Positions 21,201 through 30,469 are shown, counted from the first letter of the stretch. The stretch: DNA of 64,000 bases from Pseudomonas sp. SJZ079 (GCF_007993865.1 NZ_VIUH01000024.1:1-64000), one strand, 5' to 3'. A program made the numbers and translations. The notes: a model not told the origin generated them from the letters alone.

Positions 21201-23994
21201 CGGCAGCGATCTCTATGCACTGGTGTGCAGCACCGACCAATCGGTACTGCTCAGCCAGGCAGAACTGGGCAGCCACCCGCACTGGCGTGAGCACGCCAAG
21301 CAAAGCCTCAACCTTCCGCCGATGCGCGGCTGGCTGGCCGTGCCGCTAAAGGACTATGCCGGCAACAACCTGGGTCTGCTGCAACTGTCTGACAAACAGC
21401 ATGGCGAGTTCAATCAGGATGACCTGGCCATCACCCAGCAGTTCGCTCAGATGGCCGTGGCGGTGCTCGAGAATAACCGCCTGATGCGTGCAGTGATAAA
21501 GGGCGAACAGCGCCTGAAAGCACAACTGGAGTTCACTTCGGCAATCACCGACAGCATCGCCGAGGGGCTGCTGGCGATTGACCGCGAGGGCCACCTGAGC
21601 TTCATCAACCCAACCGCCGCCGCCATGCTTGGCCAATCTGTCGACAGGCTGCTCGGCCAGCCGTTGGCCGAGCACCTGCCGTTCCCGCTCGAACAAACCC
21701 AGGGCAAAGGCAGTCAGCATGGCGAACTGAACCTGCCGCAAGGCGCACAGAGCGAACGCTATATTGCCTACGACAGCGCACCGTTGCTCGACGACGACGG
21801 CCCGCAAGGCTGGGTCGTGGCATTTCGCGACATCACCGCGAACAAGGAGGCCGACAAGCAACTGCGTCTGTTCCAGCGCAGCCTGGAGGCCAGCTTCAAC
21901 GGTGCCTTGATCTGCGATGCTCAGGCCGACGACATGCCGATCATCTACGTAAACCCAGCCTTCGAGCGCATCACCGGTTACAGCGCGGCCGAAGCCCTGG
22001 GCCGCAACTGTCGTTTCCTCCAGGGCGAGGAACGCGAACAACCGGGGGTCGCTGAAATCCATCGGTGCCTGGCCCAGCATCGAGACGTGCACGTCGTGCT
22101 GCGCAACTTCCGCAAGGACGGCACACCATTCTGGAACGCCCTGTACATTGCCCCGGTCCCCAACGAGCACGGGCAGGTCACCCACTTCATCGGCGTGCAG
22201 AACGATATTTCCGAGCAGAAACGCTTCGAGTCCGAGTTGGCCTACAACGCCAGCCACGATGTACTCACCGGCTTACCCAATCGCTCGCTGCTGGAAGATC
22301 GCTTAAGCCAAGGCTGCCGGATCAGCCATCGCTACAAACGCAGCCTGGCGGTGATGTTTATCGATATGGATGGCTTCAAACCGATCAATGACAGCCTGGG
22401 CCATAACGTGGGTGACCAGATTCTGGTCGAGGTGGCGCGGCGCCTGAACCAGCAGGTGCGCCCTGGAGACACGGTCGCGCGTCTTGGCGGTGATGAATTC
22501 ATTGTCATTCTGCCGGACCTGGCCCGCGAGGAAGATGTGTTACTGGTGGCCGAGCGGATAGTCCAGAACCTTGCCCGCCCTTACCACGTCGCGCATGTCG
22601 AACAGCACATCACCGCGAGCATCGGCATCACCCTCAGCGATGGCAGCATCGCGCAACCGATGTTGCTGATTCAGCAGGCCGATATGGCGATGTATAAGGC
22701 CAAGCAACAAGGACGTAATAACTATCAGTGGTACACAGAGGATCTCAACCAGAAGGTCAGCGAACGCGTCACCCTGCGCAATGAGTTGCAGAAGGCCATC
22801 GAAGCCGAGGCCTTCCAGCTCTATTACCAGCCGCAGATCGACGGGCGTAGTGGCCGAGTCGTGGGCTACGAGGCACTCCTGCGTTGGCATCACGCCGAGC
22901 GCGGCTTCATTCCACCGGCACACTTTATCCCGGTGGCCGAAGATACCGGACAGATCATTCCGCTCAGCGAGTGGGTACTGAGCACCGCCTGCCGCGCAGC
23001 CCGCTCGCTGGCCAACCAGGGGTTCAACGGCGCGGTGATGGCCGTGAATGTCTCGCCCGTACAGTTCCAGCGAGCCGGCTTCGTCGAGCAGGTGCGCAAC
23101 ACCCTGGAGCAGACCCAGTTGCCGGCCGATTTGCTGGAACTGGAGATCACCGAAACCGTATTACTGGATAACGCGGAAAAGGCCATTATCACCCTGCATG
23201 CACTGAAAGAGCTCGGTGTACACATCTCCATCGACGACTTCGGCACGGGTTTCTCCAGCCTGAATTACCTCAAGCGCCTGCCGATCGACAAGGTCAAGAT
23301 CGATCGCTCCTTTGTCCAGGAGGTGATCAGCGACCGTCACGACTCCGCCATCACCCAGGGCATCATCTCCATGGCCCACCACCTGAAACTCAAGGTGCTC
23401 GCCGAAGGCGTGGAGACCGAGCCACAACTCGCCTTCCTGAAAAAAAGTCGCTGTGACGAATTCCAGGGCTACTACTTTGCCAAGCCCATGCCGCTGCCGC
23501 AGCTGGAGAGTTACCTGCGCAAACAGCATGAGACACGCGACTCGCAGCAACAGAACCGCGCGCCAGACAGCCAGGCGCAAACCCTGCTGCTGCTCGATGA
23601 CGAAGAAAACATTCTGCGGGCACTAACCCGGGTACTGCGCCGCGATGGCTATCGAATCATCACCGCCAGCCGCGCTCAAGATGCCTTCGCCCTGTTGGCC
23701 AAGCACAATGTGCAGGTGATCCTCTCGGACCAGCGCATGCCGGAGATGAACGGTACCGAGTTCTTCAGCCGGGTGAAGAGCCTCCACCCCGAGACCATCC
23801 GCATCGTACTGTCCGGCTACACCGACCTGAAATCGGTGACCGATGCGATCAACCAGGGCGCGATCTACAAGTTCCTCACCAAACCCTGGGACGACGAACA
23901 CCTGCGCACCACCATTGCCCAAGCCTTCCAGCATCACAGTCTGGCGATGGACAAAGACGACAACGCCCGGCCCGCGGATGAAGAGCAGGCCTAG
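18244..23994 (+). CDS. Giant PAS-GAF-LOV-GGDEF-EAL-REC membrane signalling protein
   Basis: A 1916-residue c-di-GMP signalling protein. It has about six N-terminal membrane helices (to about residue 225), a likely periplasmic sensor (230-445), a further helix (about 447-465), PAS (500-605), GAF (630-770), PAS (784-900), GAF (930-1085), PAS (1099-1205) and a LOV-type PAS (1209-1335). GGDEF (about 1340-1500, RLGGDEF), EAL (about 1520-1765) and a C-terminal REC (about 1780-1895) follow. EAL residues appear intact (YEALLRW, NVSP, DDFGTGFSS, KIDRSF, EGVETE). The LOV motif GRNCRFLQG with adduct Cys 1256, plus RNFRKDG and GVQND, predicts blue-light sensing. The C-terminal REC is unusual and resembles the RECs upstream. 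Confidence 0.93.
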   Translation: MDIKTRHLSYQAFLHVQGFALLIIGSISLCGYLVAETPSAFSLVLLPDSALAVLLLGLGLLGCANQRNPLCQLSSTLVLGIGLYSLAHNLQLADSNQGRSLISGFLHMRSPTALLFCLLAVGLLSQPLGTWGKRLSTGLGLMVIGLSGLSQLAPSVAPLGAWRLGFSHDVNNLANLFGLSMGLALFCLNGLPSKREHLLDRRTLLAGALGTLLTCGSWYLLSLQNIEANQRQSTLLLSELGSSIERTFDTHRLTIQRMAERWQIDGQLPSPAKWQQESSGYLRDFPDIALIALLDEQLRPQRLFSRDHTETDWLDDLLRRPSQRDWLQRSPPAFQARLSPALSLAAQHNSLIAIPLNLSAKPGWTLVASLDLVRTLDGVLGTQPQGLSMRLYEDQQLLFDSAPQHPSASLNSLGERLLHGPGSDTWRLVTYQNLNASSQTASHLPSLVMLFGLTFSFFIMLSQRLGRLAVERSRHLHLVNRALETSLRYQDNLQALNQRIMDFSMDVLCSIDEHGLFAQISPSASSVLGYRPDELIGRPYLSHVVPEDRQGTQAIVQAMMAGEEHTGFRNSYQRKDGSIVHLLWSGGWSESDRTLFAVAHDITRLVQNEAYAEDQRDILSMISTDQPLADILKVICQVTEVQLPGTYCSVLLVDKEQQHLLLGAAPNLPHSYTQALHGMKVGPAASACSTAVQRRQLVISEDIDGDPLWQGYRALALGHGLQACWSIPLISHHGAVLGTFAIYHHEPKQPDDDQLQLIGTAGQLAAIAIERQHDRLRLQESEQRYRSLFTFNPDPVFSFDLDGQIESMNQAGCQLSGYSEEELLGQPISLLLQNDDLEAFHSHLKAAREGGTQRHAARCNSRDGHVLELDITTLPIIIDAQIVGVFCIAKDISERNRMTRALREALQHSEHQAELLRGMTDTAVNINSIVDSQTLLDYLSERLRGLIGSHQAIVSLLHGSDWREAVHAVALSERYADWQQDDGQTAGSDLYALVCSTDQSVLLSQAELGSHPHWREHAKQSLNLPPMRGWLAVPLKDYAGNNLGLLQLSDKQHGEFNQDDLAITQQFAQMAVAVLENNRLMRAVIKGEQRLKAQLEFTSAITDSIAEGLLAIDREGHLSFINPTAAAMLGQSVDRLLGQPLAEHLPFPLEQTQGKGSQHGELNLPQGAQSERYIAYDSAPLLDDDGPQGWVVAFRDITANKEADKQLRLFQRSLEASFNGALICDAQADDMPIIYVNPAFERITGYSAAEALGRNCRFLQGEEREQPGVAEIHRCLAQHRDVHVVLRNFRKDGTPFWNALYIAPVPNEHGQVTHFIGVQNDISEQKRFESELAYNASHDVLTGLPNRSLLEDRLSQGCRISHRYKRSLAVMFIDMDGFKPINDSLGHNVGDQILVEVARRLNQQVRPGDTVARLGGDEFIVILPDLAREEDVLLVAERIVQNLARPYHVAHVEQHITASIGITLSDGSIAQPMLLIQQADMAMYKAKQQGRNNYQWYTEDLNQKVSERVTLRNELQKAIEAEAFQLYYQPQIDGRSGRVVGYEALLRWHHAERGFIPPAHFIPVAEDTGQIIPLSEWVLSTACRAARSLANQGFNGAVMAVNVSPVQFQRAGFVEQVRNTLEQTQLPADLLELEITETVLLDNAEKAIITLHALKELGVHISIDDFGTGFSSLNYLKRLPIDKVKIDRSFVQEVISDRHDSAITQGIISMAHHLKLKVLAEGVETEPQLAFLKKSRCDEFQGYYFAKPMPLPQLESYLRKQHETRDSQQQNRAPDSQAQTLLLLDDEENILRALTRVLRRDGYRIITASRAQDAFALLAKHNVQVILSDQRMPEMNGTEFFSRVKSLHPETIRIVLSGYTDLKSVTDAINQGAIYKFLTKPWDDEHLRTTIAQAFQHHSLAMDKDDNARPADEEQA

Positions 23995-24000
23995 GCCTGC
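23985..24000. repeat. 16-bp perfect palindrome at the end of the signalling operon
   Basis: GCAGGCCTAGGCCTGC is a perfect palindrome overlapping the stop codon of the giant gene, between two convergent genes. It could form a short hairpin in both transcripts. There is no U-run. Confidence 0.35.
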
Positions 24001-24077
24001 AGGTGGAGGCTATAGCGCTGCCCTATTCAGCTGCGCCGAACGGCCATCGGTTGCCGACCTGCCGGCTTCAGTAGGGA

Positions 24078-25451
24078 TTAGTGCGGCAGTTGCTCGAAGG
24101 TCAGATCCAGACTCAGGCGCGCCTTGGTCAGCAGTTCGTCGATCTGCGCCTCAGTGATCACCAGCGGTGGAGCGATGATCATGGTGTCGTCCGCGGCGCG
24201 CATGATCAGACCATTGGCAAAACTATGGTCGTGACAGAGTTTGCCGACACCCAAGGCACTCGGGTAACGCGTGCGACTGGGCTTGTCCTTGACCAGTTCG
24301 ATGGCGCCGAGCATGCCGAGGCCGCGCACTTCACCCACCAGCGGGTGATCGGCCAACTCGCGCAGGCGCCTCTGCAAATAAGGCCCCGTCTGATTTCGCA
24401 CCCGCTCGATGATGCCCTCCTGCGCAAGGATGCGCAGGTTCGCCAGCCCCACGGCGGCGGCCACCGGGTGACCGGAATAGGTGAAGCCGTGATTGAAGTC
24501 ACCGCCCTGGCTGATCACCTCGAACAGCTTGTCGCTGACGATCAAACCACCCATGGGCACGTATCCGGAGGTTAGGCCCTTGGCGATGGTCATCAAGTCA
24601 GGTGTATTACCGTAGTAGTCACTGCCGAACCACTCGCCGGTGCGGCCGAAACCGCAGATCACTTCATCGGCGACGAACAGGATGTCGTACCTGGCGAGGA
24701 TCTCGCGGATACGCGGCCAGTAGCTGTCCGGCGGAATGATCACCCCGCCAGCGCCCTGGATCGGCTCGGCGATAAAGGCCGCGACGTTGTCCTCGCCCAC
24801 TTCGAGAATTTTCTTTTCCAGCTGGTCGGCAGCCCAGATCCCGAACGCCTCGGGGCTCATGTCGCCGCCCTCGCCAAACCAATACGGCTGGGGGATGTGC
24901 ACGATGCCCGGAATCGGCAGGTCGCCCTGCTCGTGCATCTCCTTCATGCCGCCCAGGCTGGCACTGCCCATGGTAGAGCCGTGATAGGCGTTGTGGCGGC
25001 TGATAACGACTTTCTTGTGCGGCTGGCCCTTGGTTGTCCAGTAGTGACGGACCATGCGCAGCACGGTGTCATTGCCTTCCGAGCCGGAGCCGGTGAAGAA
25101 CACATGGTTCATTCCGGCTGGGGCGATCGCGGCAATCGCCTTGGCCAGCTCCAGAGCCGCTGGTGTGGCGGTCTGGAAGAAGGTGCTGGAGAACGCCAGC
25201 TCGCGCATCTGCCGGCTGGCCGCCTCGACCAGCTCTTCGCGACCGTAGCCGACGGCCACGCACCACAGACCGGCCATGCCGTCGAGTATCTTGTGCCCCT
25301 CGCTGTCCCACAGGTACACACCTTCGGCCTTGGTGATAATCCGCGGCCCGTTCTCCGCCAGCTGTTTGTAATCACTAAAGGGGGCTAGATGATGCTCGCG
25401 ACTCATGGCCTGCCATTCGCGGGTCTTGCTGTTAAGTTCGGCATTACTCAT
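24078..25451 (-). CDS. spuC: Polyamine (putrescine)-pyruvate aminotransferase, SpuC-like
   Basis: A class III PLP-dependent transaminase of 457 residues, closely resembling Pseudomonas SpuC, which moves the amino group of putrescine and other diamines to pyruvate. Visible features are GTGSEGND-type cofactor binding ([11 protein letters not shown]), the [13 protein letters not shown] motif, and PLP Lys in [16 protein letters not shown] at 25449-25451 has an ideal AAGGAGG ribosome site, and the longer frame is rejected. It is last in a four-gene polyamine operon. Activity with beta-alanine or GABA cannot be excluded. Confidence 0.88.
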   Translation of the reverse strand: MSNAELNSKTREWQAMSREHHLAPFSDYKQLAENGPRIITKAEGVYLWDSEGHKILDGMAGLWCVAVGYGREELVEAASRQMRELAFSSTFFQTATPAALELAKAIAAIAPAGMNHVFFTGSGSEGNDTVLRMVRHYWTTKGQPHKKVVISRHNAYHGSTMGSASLGGMKEMHEQGDLPIPGIVHIPQPYWFGEGGDMSPEAFGIWAADQLEKKILEVGEDNVAAFIAEPIQGAGGVIIPPDSYWPRIREILARYDILFVADEVICGFGRTGEWFGSDYYGNTPDLMTIAKGLTSGYVPMGGLIVSDKLFEVISQGGDFNHGFTYSGHPVAAAVGLANLRILAQEGIIERVRNQTGPYLQRRLRELADHPLVGEVRGLGMLGAIELVKDKPSRTRYPSALGVGKLCHDHSFANGLIMRAADDTMIIAPPLVITEAQIDELLTKARLSLDLTFEQLPH

Positions 25452-25488
25452 CTCGCCTCCTTGTGAGGAAAATCGATGGACAGCTAGC

Positions 25489-26835
25489 TCAGAGATACCA
25501 GCGGTATTCGCGCGGGCTGATGGCGTGCATGAAGGCCTGGTGATCTTGTCGTTTGTTCTCACAATAGACCATGACGAACTCCGCACCCAGACCCTGGCTG
25601 ACCACCGGGTGGTCGGTCATCTGGCGCACAGCCTCCAGCATATCCTTGGGAAAGTCGATACCGCTGTTGCGGTCCTCATTTAACGGCGCAATTGGCTCAC
25701 ACCCCGCTTGCAGACCGTACTCAAGACTGCTCAACAAGGCTGCCAGCACCAGATAGGGGTTGGCGTCGGCGCCGGGCAGACGGAACTCGATGCGCAGGTT
25801 GTCCACGTCCGACTCCGGGATGCGCACGCTGGCGTCGCGGTCTTCATAGCCCCAACTGGCACGGCTGGCCGAATTGACCATGGCACCGAAGCGGCGATAG
25901 GCGTTGTGGTTCGGTGCATAGATGGGCATCAGGTGCGGTAACAGCTCCAGGCAACCGGCCACGGCATGCCGTAGGGGGCGCTGCTCATCCTGCGCCAGCA
26001 AGTTGCGCCCTGCTGGATCGTACAGGCTGATGTGTACGTGCATGCCGCTGCCCGGGTATTGCAGGTAGGGTTTGGCCATGAAGCTGGCACGCTGGCCATG
26101 CTTGAGCGCTACGCCGCGCGTGCTGCGGCAGAACAGCGCCGACCAGTCGGCGGCCTGCATCGGGTCTTCACAGTGACCGAAGTTGATCTCGAACTGTCCG
26201 GGGCCTAACTCGGCGGTGATCACCGTGGCGTCTATGCCCTGCAGGCGAGCCGTTGCGACCATATCGTCCAGCACCGGGGCGAAGCGCGACAGGCGCTCGA
26301 TATGCATATTGGGCTGGTCGTCGAGGTCGCCACTCAGCTCATCGCGGGGGAACTGCGGCAGTCCTTTTTCCAGCGCTTTATCGAACAGATAGAACTCCAG
26401 TTCGAAGGCCACCACCGGGCGAATGCCCTTGTCGCGCAGGCGCTTGACCACCCGCGCCAGCACTTCGCGCGGTTCGAACTCGATAGGCGCCTCGGTACCG
26501 TCGGAGCTGATCAGCATCTGCCCCAGCGGCTGCGCTTCCCAGGTCACCGGCTTCAAGGTGCCGGGAATCAGTCGGCGCGGCGCATCCGGGTCGCCGTCAT
26601 GGAAACAGTACTCGCCGATTTCGTAGAGGCCGCCTTGAGCGCCGAGCAGCACACAGTTTTGCGGCAGTTTAAGGGCACTACCGGCGGCGACCTTTTCCAG
26701 CATGTCCACCGGGTAGCGTTTGCCGTAGAAGTGTCCTGGAATGTCCAGGCAGATCAAGTCGACGAAACGTACCTCGGGATGGCTCTTGCGAAAGGCGCGA
26801 ACCTCGGCCAGCACGTCGGGAAAGACGGCGTTCAT
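25489..26835 (-). CDS. Glutamine synthetase-like gamma-glutamylpolyamine synthetase
   Basis: A 448-residue GS-fold ligase, shorter than classical GlnA. In Pseudomonas, such proteins next to polyamine genes (PauA/SpuI type) attach glutamate to putrescine, cadaverine or spermidine as the first step of catabolism. GS signatures include EFYLFDK, the [13 protein letters not shown] segment, [10 protein letters not shown] and [17 protein letters not shown] 26833-26835 is preceded by AAGGAAA. It follows the regulator by 32 bases and precedes the aminotransferase by 37. The exact substrate is inferred from context only. Confidence 0.85.
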   Translation of the reverse strand: MNAVFPDVLAEVRAFRKSHPEVRFVDLICLDIPGHFYGKRYPVDMLEKVAAGSALKLPQNCVLLGAQGGLYEIGEYCFHDGDPDAPRRLIPGTLKPVTWEAQPLGQMLISSDGTEAPIEFEPREVLARVVKRLRDKGIRPVVAFELEFYLFDKALEKGLPQFPRDELSGDLDDQPNMHIERLSRFAPVLDDMVATARLQGIDATVITAELGPGQFEINFGHCEDPMQAADWSALFCRSTRGVALKHGQRASFMAKPYLQYPGSGMHVHISLYDPAGRNLLAQDEQRPLRHAVAGCLELLPHLMPIYAPNHNAYRRFGAMVNSASRASWGYEDRDASVRIPESDVDNLRIEFRLPGADANPYLVLAALLSSLEYGLQAGCEPIAPLNEDRNSGIDFPKDMLEAVRQMTDHPVVSQGLGAEFVMVYCENKRQDHQAFMHAISPREYRWYL

Positions 26836-26867
26836 CAATAGTTTCCTTGCAGGAATGGATAGGCTGA

Positions 26868-27425
26868 TCAGGTGTAAACCCAGAGCACGCGGGTCGGTTT
26901 GTCGCTCTGGTTGGCATAACGACATTGGGCATAGCTGGGCACCTGGAAGGCATCGCCCACGTGCAAGGTCGCGCACTCCTCATCCTCACCGACCCAGAGG
27001 GTCAACTCCCCCTCCAGGACATAGCCGCCCTGCTGCGAACGATCACTCATCTGCCGTTCGCCGCTACTGGCACCTGGCTCGAGCAGGCTTTCGAGCATGG
27101 AGAAGGCGGCCGACATTTTCGGCGAGGCGAGGATGTCGGTAATACCGTTGGCGAAGTACAGGGTGCGCCGCTCCTCGGGGCGAGTGACCCAGGACAGCGC
27201 CTTGGGTTTAGGCAGGCTGTAAAAATAGGTGGTGGGTACGTCCAGCGCCTCACTGATGGCGGTGAGGTCGGCCACGGTCGGCCACGACAAGCCTCGCTCG
27301 ACCTGTGACAAGAAGCCCACCGAACGACCGATACGTTCGGCCAGATCGCGCAGGGTCATCTTCTTGTGCTTGCGCAGGTCATGGATGAGGATCGCCAGCG
27401 CCGCTATTTCTTCCTGCTTGTCCAT
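26868..27425 (-). CDS. XRE-cupin transcriptional regulator (PuuR/PauR-like)
   Basis: A 185-residue regulator. The N-terminal helix-turn-helix (about residues 10-65, MTLRDLAERIGRSVGFLSQ) is followed by a C-terminal cupin (about 105-185) that would sense a small molecule. This architecture is typical of polyamine repressors such as PuuR and PauR. It lies inside the operon, 14 bases after the FAD oxidase gene and 32 before the ligase gene, so autoregulation by polyamines is likely. Confidence 0.88.
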   Translation of the reverse strand: MDKQEEIAALAILIHDLRKHKKMTLRDLAERIGRSVGFLSQVERGLSWPTVADLTAISEALDVPTTYFYSLPKPKALSWVTRPEERRTLYFANGITDILASPKMSAAFSMLESLLEPGASSGERQMSDRSQQGGYVLEGELTLWVGEDEECATLHVGDAFQVPSYAQCRYANQSDKPTRVLWVYT

Positions 27426-27439
27426 GATGATTGCCCTTG

Positions 27440-28729
27440 TCAGATGAAGTCACGCAACCGGTACCAGGCCTTGCCCAGCGCTTCCAGTGGGGCGGCCAAG
27501 CGCTCGCCCCCCGGAAATACCGGGTTGCGCAGACTTTGATAAAGCTTGAGGTCGTCGTCGTTCCCCAGAATCGCATCGGCCACCGCCCGCGCGCCGGCCA
27601 GGGTCGGCAGCACGCCGTGCCCGGAGTAGCCCTGCAGCCAGTAGCGATCGGCGTCGCGGCCGATATCCGGGGTCCGCTGCAAACTGATGTCGAGATGCCC
27701 GCCCCAGGCGAACTCCAACTCGACCCCGGACAACTGCGGAAACACCCGCTCGAGGAAGGGCCGGGTAGCGGCGGCCATATCCTTGGGCAAACCGCCCAGG
27801 TAGCTGCAACCGCCGCCAAACAGCAGGCGGTTGTCCGGAGTCCGGCGAAAATAGTCGAGCACGAACTGGTTATCGGTCACGCAGACATTGCGCGGCAGCA
27901 GCGCCTCGGCCTGCTGCACCCCCAGAGGCGCAGTGGCCACCTGATAGTTGCCCACCGGCAGGATGCGCCGCGCCAGGTCCCGGTCCAGGCGGTCGATATA
28001 AGCGTTGCAGGCCAGCACCAATACCTCTGCCTGTACGCTACCGCTGTCGGTTTCTACCCGGTAGCCAGTGTCATTCTGTTCATAACGCAGCGCCCGGCTC
28101 TGCTCATGGATAGATCCGCCCGCGCGTTCAATGGCCTCGGCCAGACCCAGGGCCAGTTTCAACGGGTTGAGGTGGCCACCCAAAGGATCGAACAGTCCGG
28201 CCTGATAGCGCTCGCTGGCCACCCACTCGGGTAGCTCCTGACGGGGCACGAAGCGCAACTGGTCATGCCCCCACTTATGGCCGGCCTGCTCCTGCCACTC
28301 GTGGAGAAGAGCCACCCGGCGCGGCATCACCGAGGTCCATAAATGGCCCGGTCGATAATCGCAATCGAAGCCATGCCGCTCAGGCAAAGCGCGTATCTCA
28401 TCGGCGGCCCAGCGCATGCTGTCCCACAGCCTGCGTGCGCGCTCCAGACCCAGTGCTTTCTCGAGAGGTGGCATATCGCACGACCAGCCGAGAATCGCCT
28501 GACCGCCATTCCGCCCGGAGGCCGCCCAGGCGACTCGACTGGCCTCGAGCAGGATTACCCGCTTGCCGGCCAACGCCAGGCGTAACGCGGTGTGCAGGCC
28601 GCTAAAGCCGGCACCAATGACCAGTACTTCGGTGCTCTGCGCCCCCCGCAAAGGTTGGCGTTCGCACAGCAGTTCACGACAGCTAGCGGAGTAATAGGTA
28701 CGGAGGTGCTGAGTGGATTGTTTGAACAT
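27440..28729 (-). CDS. FAD-dependent oxidoreductase, gamma-glutamylpolyamine oxidase type
   Basis: A 429-residue DAO-family flavoprotein. The N-terminal dinucleotide fold carries VIGAGFSGLHTAL and a downstream acidic residue (LLEAS). ASGRNGGQAILGW is typical of PuuB/PauB enzymes that oxidise gamma-glutamyl-polyamines to aldehydes. It is the first gene of the operon. Its promoter must lie in the AT-rich region just upstream (28730-28850). No clear ribosome site was seen before ATG 28729. Confidence 0.85.
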   Translation of the reverse strand: MFKQSTQHLRTYYSASCRELLCERQPLRGAQSTEVLVIGAGFSGLHTALRLALAGKRVILLEASRVAWAASGRNGGQAILGWSCDMPPLEKALGLERARRLWDSMRWAADEIRALPERHGFDCDYRPGHLWTSVMPRRVALLHEWQEQAGHKWGHDQLRFVPRQELPEWVASERYQAGLFDPLGGHLNPLKLALGLAEAIERAGGSIHEQSRALRYEQNDTGYRVETDSGSVQAEVLVLACNAYIDRLDRDLARRILPVGNYQVATAPLGVQQAEALLPRNVCVTDNQFVLDYFRRTPDNRLLFGGGCSYLGGLPKDMAAATRPFLERVFPQLSGVELEFAWGGHLDISLQRTPDIGRDADRYWLQGYSGHGVLPTLAGARAVADAILGNDDDLKLYQSLRNPVFPGGERLAAPLEALGKAWYRLRDFI

Positions 28730-28891
28730 AGCGAAATGAAATTATTTATTATTAATTTCATGAAAAAATACATAAAAACCTTCATGCAAGCAAGTCCGAT
28801 TTCAATAGACTGGCAGCACGAGCACACACCATCTAGATACAAGCTTACGGCCACGCCCCAATGTGTAGCCGCGAAACCATTCGTTCTGCGC

Positions 28892-28999
28892 CTAAAGCCC
28901 CATCTGCTTGCTGATGATCTCGTTCATGATCTCCCGCGAACCGCCGCCGATCGACAGGATGCGGTTGTCGCGATACAGCCGTTCGACCAGGCTTTCGCG
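28892..28999 (-). pseudogene. 3' relic of a second acyl-CoA dehydrogenase gene
   Basis: These 108 bases repeat the last 36 codons (including stop) of the intact acyl-CoA dehydrogenase gene at 29036-29143, in the same orientation and separated by 36 bases. Six bases differ, in five codons. Every change is synonymous, so both copies encode the same 35 residues ending KQMGL. There is no upstream coding sequence, so it is a truncated, dead copy. Confidence 0.85.
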
Positions 29000-29035
29000 C
29001 CATAAGGGCCCAAATGCCGGATTCCGCTGGAGCAC

Positions 29036-30184
29036 CTATAAGCCCATCTGTTTGCTGATGATCTCGTTCATGATCTCCCGCGAACCGCCACCGATCGACA
29101 GGATGCGGTTGTCGCGATACAGCCGTTCGACCAGGCTCTCGCGCATATACCCCATGCCACCCATGATTTGTACCGCGTCATAGGTCAGGCGATCGGCTAT
29201 ATCGGTGGCGAAATTCTTGGCCATGGAGATTTCCTTGATCACGCTCTTGCCTGCAGCCATTTTGGCGGCCTGGCGATAGGTGAACTCACGAGAGACTTCC
29301 AGCTGCGTGGCCATTTCCGCCAGCCGATGCTTGAGTACCTGAAACTTGCCGATGGGCTTACCGAACGCCTCGCGCTCCCTGGCCCAGTTCAGCGACTCTT
29401 CCAGCGCCAACTGGGCGGTCATGTTGGCCATGATGGCCAGCGACAGCCGCTCACTCTGGAAGTTGGCCATGATGCAGGCAAAGCCAGCGTTCTCCATACC
29501 GATCAGATTTTCCACCGGCACTTTGCAGTCGTCGAAGAACAACTCGGCAGTGTCCGAGGCCCACCAGCCCATTTTCTTCAGCTTGCGCCCGACGCTGAAA
29601 CCAGGCGTACCCTTCTCGATCAGCAGCAGGCTTATACCGCCAAAGCCGTCGCCGCCGGTGCGCACTGCAACGGTGTAGTAGTCGGCGCGCACGCCGCTGG
29701 TGATAAAGGTCTTGCTGCCGGTCACCCGGTAACAGTCGCCGTCGCGCACCGCGCGAGTCTGCAAGTGGGCCACATCGGAGCCGCCAGACGGCTCGGTCAC
29801 CGCCAGGGCCATGATCTTCTCGCCAGCCAAAACCTGCGGCACGATGCGCTCGCGCAACGCCGGCTTGCCCCACTTGAGCACCGGCGGCAAGCCGATATCC
29901 AGAGAGCCCAGCCCAGCCACCAGGCCACCTGAGCCGGAGCGCATCAACTCCTCGCTAGCGGCGACCTTGGCGAAGATATCGCCCGCATGACTGCCGCCAA
30001 ACTGCTCCGGGTAGCCAACGCCGAGAATCCCGGCGGCACCGGCCTTGAGATACAGCTCGCGGGGAAACTCCTCGGCCTCCTCCCACTCATTGATCTGCGG
30101 GAGGATCTCCCGCTCAACAAAACGCCGCACCGAATCGCGCACCAGTTGATGGGAGTCGTCGAAGTATTCCTGGAAGACGGACAT
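29036..30184 (-). CDS. Acyl-CoA dehydrogenase
   Basis: A 382-residue FAD flavoprotein that oxidises acyl-CoA to enoyl-CoA in fatty-acid or branched-chain catabolism. Family signatures include ALAVTEPSGGSD, the VTGSKTFITSG segment, an RLTYDAVQIMGGMGYM C-terminal region and RDNRILSIGGGS near the end. ATG at 30182-30184 is used because MSVFQEYF fits the family N-terminus, and an ATG 18 bases upstream is less likely. The substrate chain length cannot be read from sequence. It is followed by a relic of a second copy. Confidence 0.93.
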   Translation of the reverse strand: MSVFQEYFDDSHQLVRDSVRRFVEREILPQINEWEEAEEFPRELYLKAGAAGILGVGYPEQFGGSHAGDIFAKVAASEELMRSGSGGLVAGLGSLDIGLPPVLKWGKPALRERIVPQVLAGEKIMALAVTEPSGGSDVAHLQTRAVRDGDCYRVTGSKTFITSGVRADYYTVAVRTGGDGFGGISLLLIEKGTPGFSVGRKLKKMGWWASDTAELFFDDCKVPVENLIGMENAGFACIMANFQSERLSLAIMANMTAQLALEESLNWAREREAFGKPIGKFQVLKHRLAEMATQLEVSREFTYRQAAKMAAGKSVIKEISMAKNFATDIADRLTYDAVQIMGGMGYMRESLVERLYRDNRILSIGGGSREIMNEIISKQMGL

Positions 30185-30469
30185 GGCAGAGCTCCTGAGC
30201 AAGTCAGACGAACTTACCGAGCGCTTGCTTGGCTTTCAAGACGAGACATCGGCCATAACAGCGGGTGATACGCAAAACCTCAGCCATCACCAGGCTCCGC
30301 AGCTCCAGGATTGGCCATCAGTTCAGCCTGAAGTGATTACCAGCAGGCCTGTACATTCACAGGCATCGAACGACTTCAACTCGCGCTCAGCCAAGGTGAG
30401 GGGTACAGAAATGAGTAGCGGAAAAGTTATCCGCGATGGAGCCTCACCAGCAACCGTTTGGTCAGAGGG

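Noticed and set aside
20194-21303. 369-residue minus-strand open frame inside the giant signalling gene
   Set aside because: It has no recognisable domains and lies opposite intact GAF and PAS coding sequence.
28908-29183. 91-residue plus-strand frame with an internal repeat
   Set aside because: The repeat is the antisense reading of the duplicated acyl-CoA dehydrogenase 3' end, so it is not a repeat protein.
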